Under the pieces are notes generated by a model. It made no database searches. It saw nothing but the letters and a program-made list of their open reading frames with translations, and was not told where the DNA came from. Below are positions 26,127 through 32,891 of a DNA stretch of 64,000 nucleotides, in pieces. Position numbers and translations under genes: made by a program. Source of the stretch: Dyadobacter luteus. Lineage in GTDB: Bacteria; Bacteroidota; Bacteroidia; Cytophagales; Spirosomataceae. The stretch's first letter is position 1. Each line of letters begins with the position of its first letter. Location: assembly GCF_003383615.1 (NCBI RefSeq), contig NZ_QNUL01000022.1, positions 1 through 64,000 of the forward strand. The letters are read 5' to 3'.

Positions 26127-27383
26127 CTAAGATTTTATCGTGACTATCTCACTCATACGTGTGGTATACCTGGGCGACAACCTTTCTCGTTTCATCTTCC
26201 AAACTCTGTCCAGATCCTGGGAAGCCAGCTTTACTTTCTGCTGGCCTAACGCATGATTAAATTTGTCAACTACAGCCATTAGATTTCCGTGCTTAGGGTT
26301 GCTGTTGTTAAAAATCATAAGTTGGGCATCGGCTGCGGGTGTAAACTCCATCACAACAACCCCCGCCTTTTTATAGCCGAAACCTGATTTATAAATTCGT
26401 TTCAGTGCATCTTCTGCAAAGTGGGCCAGCTCAATGCCTGAATTGGTTGGGTAAGGAAGTTTAACGGTTGTTGCAGGTGTATACTGCGGCTGATCCGGAC
26501 GAAAAGAATTTGTGAGCAAGAAAACCTGAAGGACGTTACAGCAAGAGTCCTGCTTTCTCAAACGCTCCGCGCATATGGTAGCGAACGTAATTACACGCTC
26601 CTTTACCCATTCGTAGTCATCGTAATTTTCATTGAAACTTCGGGTTACGGCAATATTTTGCTTTGGTTTTACATCTTCCAGATCCAGCGTACGTATTCCC
26701 TGCAATTCATGTTTTAACCGTAAACCGACAACACTCATTTGTTTTTTTACCCATGCGTCGGGCAGTCGGGTAAAGTCCTGAACCGTCCTGATCCCCATTG
26801 CCTGAAGCATTTTAAAATGCCGCGGACCAATACCCCAGACATCATCAATTGTGAATTTGGCAATCTCTTTTTCTAATCCTTCCCGTGTATCAATCACAAA
26901 AACGCCTCCGGTTTCTGTGCGTTTCTTTGCAATCTTGTTCGCCATTTTCGCCAGCGCTTTTGTAGGCGCGAAACCTACAGAAATTGGTATACCCGTTCCT
27001 TGTGTTACCTGTTGTCGCATTTTTCTGCCAATTTCCTGAAGACTGAAATAATCGAAGCCATCAAAGCGTAAGAATGACTCGTCGATGGAATATACTTCGA
27101 TATCTGGTGTATACGAACTAAGCATATTCATGACCCGCGCGCTGATATCGCCGTATAACGCATAGTTAGAAGAAAATACGTGTACTTTCTGATCCTTAAA
27201 GAGTTTGTCAAACAGGAAAGCTGGCGCACCCATCTTTATCCCCAGATCCTTTGCTTCCTGGCTACGGGCAATCACACATCCATCGTTGTTGGAAAGCACA
27301 ACTATCGGCTTTCCTACAAGATCAGGCCGAAAAAGACGTTCGCATGATGCATAAAAATTGTTACAGTCAACCAGTGCAAACAT
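26127..27383 (-). CDS. umuC: UmuC-like Y-family DNA polymerase
   Basis: Translesion polymerase, catalytic subunit of a pol V-type enzyme. The 418-residue protein has Asp6 in MFALVDCNNFYASCERLF and the YSIDESFLRF pair Asp101-Glu102 that bind metal, then helix-hairpin-helix (VWGIGPRHFKMLQAMGI) and a C-terminal UmuC-type domain. It overlaps the umuD-like gene by one base (TGATG), so the two are translationally coupled. Third gene of a minus-strand cassette with an operator like that of imuA. Confidence 0.94.
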   Translation of the reverse strand: MFALVDCNNFYASCERLFRPDLVGKPIVVLSNNDGCVIARSQEAKDLGIKMGAPAFLFDKLFKDQKVHVFSSNYALYGDISARVMNMLSSYTPDIEVYSIDESFLRFDGFDYFSLQEIGRKMRQQVTQGTGIPISVGFAPTKALAKMANKIAKKRTETGGVFVIDTREGLEKEIAKFTIDDVWGIGPRHFKMLQAMGIRTVQDFTRLPDAWVKKQMSVVGLRLKHELQGIRTLDLEDVKPKQNIAVTRSFNENYDDYEWVKERVITFATICAERLRKQDSCCNVLQVFLLTNSFRPDQPQYTPATTVKLPYPTNSGIELAHFAEDALKRIYKSGFGYKKAGVVVMEFTPAADAQLMIFNNSNPKHGNLMAVVDKFNHALGQQKVKLASQDLDRVWKMKRERLSPRYTTRMSEIVTIKS

Positions 27384-27826
27384 CAGAAAGATTTGATTAC
27401 GTGAACAACTACACCCCAGATTTGAAAGTTGTTTCCCTCAGTTACCCAGATTGCCGGATATTTAGAGTTTTCTGCACATAACCAGCATCCGTTTTTTTCA
27501 ACCCTGATCCGCTTCACAGTAAATACACCGTCTAGAAAGGCGACAATGATTTTTCCATCACTAGCTTTCAGGCTTTTGTCGATCACGACAATATCGCCAT
27601 TGCAGATACTGACATCTTTCATAGAGTCACCCTCTATCCTGGCGAGGAATGTACTAGGCGGATTTTTGATCAGTTCCTTATTCAAATCAATAGTGAGATC
27701 GATAAAATCGGCAGCAGGAGAAGGGAACCCGGCGGACAGGCCAGGTATAAGAAGCAGATCCAGTGACGTTTTAACGTCGGCTGGAAAAACTTCAATTGTT
27801 CCGGAGTCTGAGAGTGAAAATGTCAT
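27383..27826 (-). CDS. umuD: UmuD-like S24 peptidase
   Basis: A 147-residue self-processing accessory subunit of pol V. The likely cleavage site is Ala32-Gly33 (LSAGFPSPAADF), nucleophile Ser68 in IEGDSMK, general base Lys105 in FTVKRI. Length and motif order match UmuD. Cleavage would need RecA filaments, as in Escherichia coli. It is coupled to umuC and sits one base from the upstream unknown gene, so all three form one transcription unit. Confidence 0.92.
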   Translation of the reverse strand: MTFSLSDSGTIEVFPADVKTSLDLLLIPGLSAGFPSPAADFIDLTIDLNKELIKNPPSTFLARIEGDSMKDVSICNGDIVVIDKSLKASDGKIIVAFLDGVFTVKRIRVEKNGCWLCAENSKYPAIWVTEGNNFQIWGVVVHVIKSF

Positions 27827-27827
27827 A

Positions 27828-28241
27828 TCAGCTCTCCATTAGCATTCCGATATAATCGGAATAGATGTAATCCTCAATAACGTCGAGCTGTCCGGGCGTC
27901 AAATCTGCCTGCTCCCTTATACAAATCTTCATTTCTTCTGACTGAATAGGACTTAGGTCAAACATCCTTTCATATCGTAGATGGCTATCCTGACCCTGAA
28001 TTTGCAATGTGATGTTTACTGGTACGCTATATAATATTGCGGATTCTGAGACAAATCTGATGGGGAAAATGAGTGGCTGACTCTGTGTCTGAAAGCCAAA
28101 AATCAGGATTGGCATGCTGCAAAAGATATCAAGTCTAAATGTCATCCGGGAGAATGAAATGCGGTCGATATCGTTATCCTGGAACTGGATGATCAGCCCT
28201 GTCTCATGTTCTATAACGTTGCTTTCGTGTATCATTTTCAT
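27828..28241 (-). CDS. Unknown first gene of the umuDC cassette
   Basis: A 137-residue soluble protein without recognisable domain. It is beta-rich in the middle (ITLQIQGQDSHLRYERMFDL) with an acidic helical C-terminus. An in-frame second Met at residue 3 could also be the start. It is the promoter-proximal gene of the cassette, one base from umuD, so it is presumably induced with the polymerase under the same operator. A role in DNA-damage tolerance is inferred from position only. Confidence 0.6.
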   Translation of the reverse strand: MKMIHESNVIEHETGLIIQFQDNDIDRISFSRMTFRLDIFCSMPILIFGFQTQSQPLIFPIRFVSESAILYSVPVNITLQIQGQDSHLRYERMFDLSPIQSEEMKICIREQADLTPGQLDVIEDYIYSDYIGMLMES

Positions 28242-28312
28242 ATTTTTCGTTGATTAAAATTAAAATTTACCCGAGTATATAAAGGATTGATTTAGAGAAC
28301 TTAAAATTAAAA

Positions 28313-28329
28313 TGATACGTTTAGTATCA
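28313..28329. promoter_or_regulatory. Second copy of the mutagenesis operator
   Basis: TGATAC-GTTTA-GTATCA, identical in its half-sites and spacing to the core of the imuA/repressor operator at 22886-22904. It lies in the 273-bp divergent region between the umuDC cassette and the SRAP gene, so both could be repressed from it. Confidence 0.7.
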
Positions 28330-28514
28330 ACTAAATGATGTAATCAATACCAAGTTTAGCGTTTTTGAGAACGGTTAGCAAGCAGTATCGAAATTTTATT
28401 TTCGACGTATACTACTAATAAGGAGTGTTCGAGTCTGCGCATTTTTCGCGAAATTCACTCGCTGGCCTGATTTTAGATTAGCAGTATTTCAACAGATGAA
28501 AAACTTTGAAAATT

Positions 28515-29237
28515 ATGTGTTATCACGTATCCAATGAGCTGGACGCTGACGAGATTGCGAGAGAGTTCAGACTACCAGCTGCCAAGCTGGAGAATTTCAA
28601 AAAGGGATTTGACTTGAACGGATTTGATAAGCCGTATTTACCTGTGATCAGTAAAGAGAGTCCGCGTGAATTGACGACCTATCGCTGGCGCCTGGTACCT
28701 AGCTGGGTAAAAGAAGAAAAGGACTGGAAAGCAAATACATTAAATGCCAGGAACGACGAGTTATTTACAAAGGCGTCGTATCGAGATTCCTGGCAGAATC
28801 GTTGCCTGGTGCTTTGTACAGGCTTTTTCGAACCCCATTATCCCGTGCTTGGAGGTAAGGAACATGAATCCTGGTACATCAAGCCTACCACAAAAAAACT
28901 GTTTGCTTTGGGTGCTATCTATTCAAAGTGGAATGGAATGAACACCTTTGCCATCGTAACTACAGATGCGAGTCCTAAGATGGCTCAGATCCATAATGAT
29001 GGTGTGAGACAACCTTTGATCCTGACAGGTGACGCAGCGCTGTCCTGGCTAATTCCGGATCTTACCCAGAATGAAATGTCTGATCTTATGGAGTTCAAAT
29101 ATCCGGACGATAAAATGGAAGGTTACCGCACCATTGATGGTATATACAATGCGCGTCAGGATACGAATGTCCCGGAAGCCATTCAGCCGTACGAACGGCC
29201 TCCGTTTGATGTTTTGGAGATGTTTGGGGCGAAGTAG
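28515..29237 (+). CDS. SRAP (HMCES/YedK) abasic-site protein
   Basis: Self-crosslinking protein that shields abasic sites in single-stranded DNA. The 240-residue frame is set to ATG 28515, giving Met1-Cys2; removal of Met exposes the catalytic Cys2 used for the thiazolidine link. The longer TTG start would bury it. Other family marks are NARNDELFTKASYRDSW, RCLVLCTGFFEPH (Glu in the active site), FAIVTTDAS and a His in MAQIHNDGVRQPLIL. Divergent from the umuDC cassette with a shared operator, a usual SOS neighbour. Confidence 0.93.
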   Translation: MCYHVSNELDADEIAREFRLPAAKLENFKKGFDLNGFDKPYLPVISKESPRELTTYRWRLVPSWVKEEKDWKANTLNARNDELFTKASYRDSWQNRCLVLCTGFFEPHYPVLGGKEHESWYIKPTTKKLFALGAIYSKWNGMNTFAIVTTDASPKMAQIHNDGVRQPLILTGDAALSWLIPDLTQNEMSDLMEFKYPDDKMEGYRTIDGIYNARQDTNVPEAIQPYERPPFDVLEMFGAK

Positions 29238-29251
29238 TACCATGGTTGCTA

Positions 29252-30496
29252 CTACTTTGACACAATTTTTTCGATAAGCCCTGGCATTGATGGAGATGAG
29301 TCATCTTTGAGAAGGCCCGTATCCGCTCTACTAAATAGGGACTGCATTATCAATTGTTTTTCTTCTTTGTCAATGGTAGTATCTTTTTTGAGAGACAAAT
29401 AAAAATAAGTTAATGTGTGACGCTCGTTGCAGTCACTAGCCAAGTGAAATGCACTAAACATCGCTTTGGTTAGTGCTTTGACAGCATAAGCAATAAATGA
29501 TATAAATGTTATGAAAATGATTGACCACCTAACTGCTGCACTTTTGTCATCACCTAGAAAGCTTAGGAAGATAGTATCAGGAAGATGCCACAGAAGAAAG
29601 CCAAGAAAAATGCCTGTGCACACTACTAGGGCTATCAAACAGTGAGCAAAATCCCAACCACGTTCATTCATTTTTTTTGCCCGTGTTTCCCAATATTTCG
29701 CGGGCTCTTCCAGTTTAAGTTTTTCCGAATAAAGATCTTCTAGAGCTTTAATTTTCGTATTGGAATCGGTATTGAATGTTCCAAATGTATCAGAGGTAGA
29801 AGAAAACCAATCATTGTAGAGCTTTTCTTTCTGTGATTGAAAGTCTTCAATACCTCTCGTAAAATCTTGGTACTTTTTTTCAGTATTACTGATCTGTTGG
29901 ACGAGTAATGTTTCAGCGTCATTATAGTATTTATTAGTCGCCTCTTGTTGAAACGCGATAGATGTCTTTTCAGCCTTTTTGCGCTTTGTGATTTCTGATT
30001 TTCCCTTAGTATCAAATTCGTAGGCCCATAGATAGCCGATAAAACTATCTCTTGAAAGGTCGCTAGCTCTGATTGATTCAACAAAATATTGGTAAGCGGT
30101 TTGCAGGCTATTAGGGAAGTTAGTTGCTATATCAATAAGAAAAACCGTTTCAGGGCAATCATAGGTTAAAATCTTATCTGAATTTTGAATGCTATTTTTA
30201 GCATACGAAATTAGGTTTCCTAGATCACCTTTCGTGTAATTCAGAAATCCAGTTTCCAGGTTCTTGAAGAAGTTTATGGAAGTTTTGAATTCGTCATTGT
30301 TTTCAAGAGACGGGCGATCAGTTAACCATTTCTGCCAACCCTGGTTCTGCTTATAGATAAATTGATATAATGATGATATTCCCTCAAAATCAAGCTTAAT
30401 TTTGATTTTTGAAAAATTTAATGTGTGTTTGAACGAGTTTAGCGATTCAGCATGATAAGATTCACTGATTAATAAGGTAAATTCAGAAGGAGTCAT
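29252..30496 (-). CDS. DUF6161-like two-helix membrane protein
   Basis: A 414-residue protein. The N-terminal 270 residues are soluble and helical with a coiled-coil-like stretch (about 180-250). Two hydrophobic helices follow, around residues 290-310 (LIALVVCTGIFLGFLLW) and 325-345. The C-terminal cytoplasmic piece has HLASDCNERHTLTYFYLSL and ALFSRADTGLL-like ends that I associate with DUF6161 (LYTDA.ER..M...YL...). The family has no established function; it is often found in variable defence-type regions. Alone on the minus strand, tail to tail with SRAP. Confidence 0.55.
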   Translation of the reverse strand: MTPSEFTLLISESYHAESLNSFKHTLNFSKIKIKLDFEGISSLYQFIYKQNQGWQKWLTDRPSLENNDEFKTSINFFKNLETGFLNYTKGDLGNLISYAKNSIQNSDKILTYDCPETVFLIDIATNFPNSLQTAYQYFVESIRASDLSRDSFIGYLWAYEFDTKGKSEITKRKKAEKTSIAFQQEATNKYYNDAETLLVQQISNTEKKYQDFTRGIEDFQSQKEKLYNDWFSSTSDTFGTFNTDSNTKIKALEDLYSEKLKLEEPAKYWETRAKKMNERGWDFAHCLIALVVCTGIFLGFLLWHLPDTIFLSFLGDDKSAAVRWSIIFITFISFIAYAVKALTKAMFSAFHLASDCNERHTLTYFYLSLKKDTTIDKEEKQLIMQSLFSRADTGLLKDDSSPSMPGLIEKIVSK

Positions 30497-30559
30497 GGAG
30501 TGGGGTTCGATTTTGTTATTAAATGAGTCGGGTAGAACCCAGTTTTACAATAAGGCACT

Positions 30560-30583
30560 AAAGCCGGTATATCTACCGGCTTT
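30560..30583 (-). terminator. Hairpin terminator after the 95-residue gene
   Basis: AAAGCCGGTA (30560-30569) and TACCGGCTTT (30574-30583) form a 10-bp stem with a 4-base loop, 9 bp past the stop of the minus-strand gene at 30592-30879. Confidence 0.55.
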
Positions 30584-30591
30584 ACTATAAA

Positions 30592-30879
30592 TCAATCAGT
30601 CAGCTCCCTAACATGGTAATCAGGATAGATATCCTGGTTAAACCTCTCGTTCCTAAGATGCAACTGAATTTTTGTTGCTCCATGCTTCAGTGCTTCGCGG
30701 ATCTGCTCTGTAACTTCACCCTTTATGCCATTTTTTATCCATCCCTGGCCGTAGATCCAGAACTCCTCAACGCCGGTCGGGGTGCAGTAAGGATACAGCC
30801 GATTCACATTTCTAAATGTTATGGAGCGTTTAGAATAGTGGTCAAATTTACTTTCTGGCAGTTCTTCAATCGTGTTCAT
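30592..30879 (-). CDS. Small unknown protein
   Basis: A 95-residue mixed alpha/beta protein (MNTIEELPESKFDHYSKR start). The middle has a WIYGQGWIKNG strand pair; the C-terminus ends in EVTEQIREALKHGATKIQL and a charged tail. No family recognised. Good stop-to-terminator spacing and a clear start support it as a real gene, possibly with the small gene downstream at 30940 in an unrelated unit. Confidence 0.5.
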   Translation of the reverse strand: MNTIEELPESKFDHYSKRSITFRNVNRLYPYCTPTGVEEFWIYGQGWIKNGIKGEVTEQIREALKHGATKIQLHLRNERFNQDIYPDYHVRELTD

Positions 30880-30913
30880 CTTATTATTGTTTAGAGTGTG
30901 AGATTTACAATTA

Positions 30914-30931
30914 GGGAGGCTTTCGCCTCCC
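30914..30931 (-). terminator. Hairpin terminator after the small gene at 30940
   Basis: GGGAGGC (30914-30920) and GCCTCCC (30925-30931) with a four-base loop, 9 bp beyond the stop of the minus-strand gene at 30940-31116. Confidence 0.55.
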
Positions 30932-30939
30932 CTTACTAT

Positions 30940-31116
30940 TTAATATGGCAGCACCATATCACAAACCTGCTGATGCAGCTTGTACAGTAGCGAGTATTTG
31001 CTTTTCAGAATGACTTTGGCAGCTGGTGATTTTGCTGTGTGTAGTTGCTTCTGAACTTGTGAGAGGTCTGAGGAAAGACTTTTTTGTAGTGCGAATAGTT
31101 TGTCAAGCGTATCCAT
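30940..31116 (-). CDS. Small coiled-coil-like protein, unknown
   Basis: A 58-residue protein from ATG 31114-31116 (MDTLDKLFALQKSLSSDLSQ); an earlier in-frame Met at 31188 adds a Pro-rich non-helical stretch and is less likely. The product is one long amphipathic helix with regular Leu spacing and a short C-terminal helix. No function recognised; the terminator just past its stop suggests it is transcribed. Confidence 0.45.
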   Translation of the reverse strand: MDTLDKLFALQKSLSSDLSQVQKQLHTAKSPAAKVILKSKYSLLYKLHQQVCDMVLPY

Positions 31117-31188
31117 GATGCTGTGTGTTTTATCCTCCCAGTACCGCACTGGGATTGCGGTCTCTACAGGTGTTAGAGCCGGATACAT

Positions 31189-31491
31189 GCAAGGGCGAAT
31201 GGAAAAATACTACCCGACGTCAGGAGGGTGGAGATTTTTCTAATTCGGCGCAGCGCACCCTTGCGTGTTTCTGGCCGAGCCTAACTTTCGTAATACCTGT
31301 GTGGTAAGTGAGCGACCAAGATGCGGCATCTTTTGCAGGAGCCGCCAACGCCGTTCCGCAGGGCGGCTAAAAAATGTTAGCACGGTCAACCAAACCCGGC
31401 TGGTGCAGAGCTGCGCGGTGGTCGAGGCGTGGAAAAGCGACCTAAGCAGGCGGGAAGAATTATCCTGATGGTCGGAATTACTATTTGAAAA
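31189..31491. other. GC-rich non-coding block with hairpins
   Basis: No gene seen. The segment is richer in G and C than its neighbours. AGCCGCC (31340-31346) pairs with GGCGGCT (31362-31368), and GCAAGGG near 31190 pairs with CCCTTGC near 31257. It resembles the block at 32.1-32.6 kb in character but not in sequence. It may encode a structured RNA or be a DNA-level element. Confidence 0.35.
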
Positions 31492-31983
31492 CTATTTCTT
31501 CGAAAGCTGCTCTATCAGCCAATTTTCAAATCTCCCTGTAGATTTTCCTTTCAGAGTGTAATCGCTTGTGAAAGCTTTTGTATCGTATAGTTTAATGCGA
31601 ATCCGGGTTGTTCTGCTGTCGACCGGTACTATTAATAAATTCCAGGAAGCGGTAAAAGTAAATTTGTCCGTACGGTCGGGGTACTGGTCTGAATACCGCT
31701 CAGCGACAATAAATGCGTCGGGGTTTGGAACACGTCCGCTTTTACTTTCGAACCCTCCGTGTCTGGGAAACTTAGTCGGGCCGACGGTGATCAGTCCAGA
31801 CCTGGCATCGCTACTTTCTACCGGATAGCTATTTTCCACAGCAAGCAAAGCGAAGTCGTCCAGAACATCTTGTAGCGGTCTGCTTATTACAGCAATACGC
31901 GACTGTTCGTCGTACTGATTTTTAAGTGGTACTAATCTGGCGCATGATGTGCAAAGCAAGGCGATTAAAAATAGCTTTTTCAT
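31492..31983 (-). CDS. Small lipoprotein, unknown
   Basis: A 163-residue lipoprotein: MKKLFLIALLCTSC with lipobox LCTSC (Cys14). The mature part is beta-rich and contains SGLITVGPTKFPRHGGF and a strand pair around SWNLLIVPVDSRTTRIRIKLYDT. This fits the small, secreted alpha/beta lipoproteins common in Bacteroidota; no named family. A strong leftward terminator sits just upstream of it, so it has its own promoter in the 27-bp gap or is expressed weakly. Confidence 0.6.
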   Translation of the reverse strand: MKKLFLIALLCTSCARLVPLKNQYDEQSRIAVISRPLQDVLDDFALLAVENSYPVESSDARSGLITVGPTKFPRHGGFESKSGRVPNPDAFIVAERYSDQYPDRTDKFTFTASWNLLIVPVDSRTTRIRIKLYDTKAFTSDYTLKGKSTGRFENWLIEQLSKK

Positions 31984-32010
31984 TTTTTTACTGGTTTAGT
32001 GAAATAGAAA

Positions 32011-32039
32011 AAAGGGATTGAAAAATATTCAATCCCTTT
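32011..32039 (-). terminator. Strong leftward intrinsic terminator
   Basis: AAAGGGATTGAA (32011-32022) and TTCAATCCCTTT (32028-32039) make a perfect 12-bp stem. Read on the minus strand it runs straight into TTTTTTC, the canonical form. No protein gene lies directly upstream on that strand, so the transcript it ends probably comes from the structured block at 32.1-32.6 kb. Confidence 0.7.
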
Positions 32040-32227
32040 CCCGTTACCCTCCTTCATGGCAGCAGCGGCCATATTACTTAAGACGCGATTCTACAAACTG
32101 GTCACACTAACAACCGCTTTATTTTGAAGGTTTTGCAAGTCTGAGTAGCGTGCTGTGATTCCAGGCGCGTCCGCTGGTGGGCTGTGCGCTGGCGCGGGAG
32201 GGAAGGGATAACAGGACAAGCAACAAA

Positions 32228-32416
32228 GGGGCGCTAATCACCAACAATATTTTATATATGCACGATTAGCGCCCCGACTTGCGCAGGACTCGCGAGCAGC
32301 CCGCCAGACAGCTATTAGCGGGGGTTCGGGGCCGCTGGCTGGCGGGCGACAGGGCGAGCATAATTATGAAGGGCAGGCGGCACACAACGGGCCCCGAAAA
32401 TAATCCAGTGCCGCCT
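32228..32416 (-). ncRNA. Structured GC-rich block, possible non-coding RNA
   Basis: Three consecutive perfect stems: GGGGCGCTAATC/GATTAGCGCCCC (32228-32239, 32264-32275), CCCGCCAG/CTGGCGGG (32300-32307, 32339-32346, with AGCGG/CCGCT inside), and AGGCGGCAC/GTGCCGCCT (32375-32383, 32408-32416). The block has no convincing gene (a 65-codon frame at 32266-32463 is low-complexity Pro/Ser/Arg) and is followed on the minus strand by a canonical terminator. The strand is inferred from that terminator. Together the 900 bp from 31984 to 32891 hold no protein gene. Confidence 0.4.
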
Positions 32417-32891
32417 GACCGCGGACTGAGGAAGTGAAGAGAAGAGCCGACGAAGGAGGGCACACTGCCCCAGTGGCATGACTGACGTGAGGAAGGCGTG
32501 ACAATGGACGCAGTGCCTGAACGTAACGACGAAGGAGACCGCTAATCCCGTGCGTAGGGTGTGGGCGTGGTGCGGGTGTGGTTCTGCATAGGTAAATAAA
32601 ATATGATATCCGTACGCCTGTGGCCGAATATGCGCTAACCTGCGCTTTGAAAATTAAATTGTCCGGTCAGGGTTGCTTTTTCGCAAACTGACCGGACTGT
32701 TTAATGTGCGGCTGGAGATGTTGGAAATCTGTGTGATGCTGCACTGCGTGGGCAAGCCAACCGCTTCTTAAAAGGTTGTGCGGTTGGGAAGGGGTTGGCT
32801 GTGGGAAAGATAGGAATGAATTGAGTCATAAGTTAATAAATGTCGAATTATGTATGGTATCGTATTCACAGGGATTAACATTATGAATGTT

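Noticed and set aside
32266..32463. A 65-codon minus-strand frame in the GC-rich block
   Set aside because: Pro/Ser/Arg-rich translation lies over perfect stem-loops, which explains its composition better than a protein gene.
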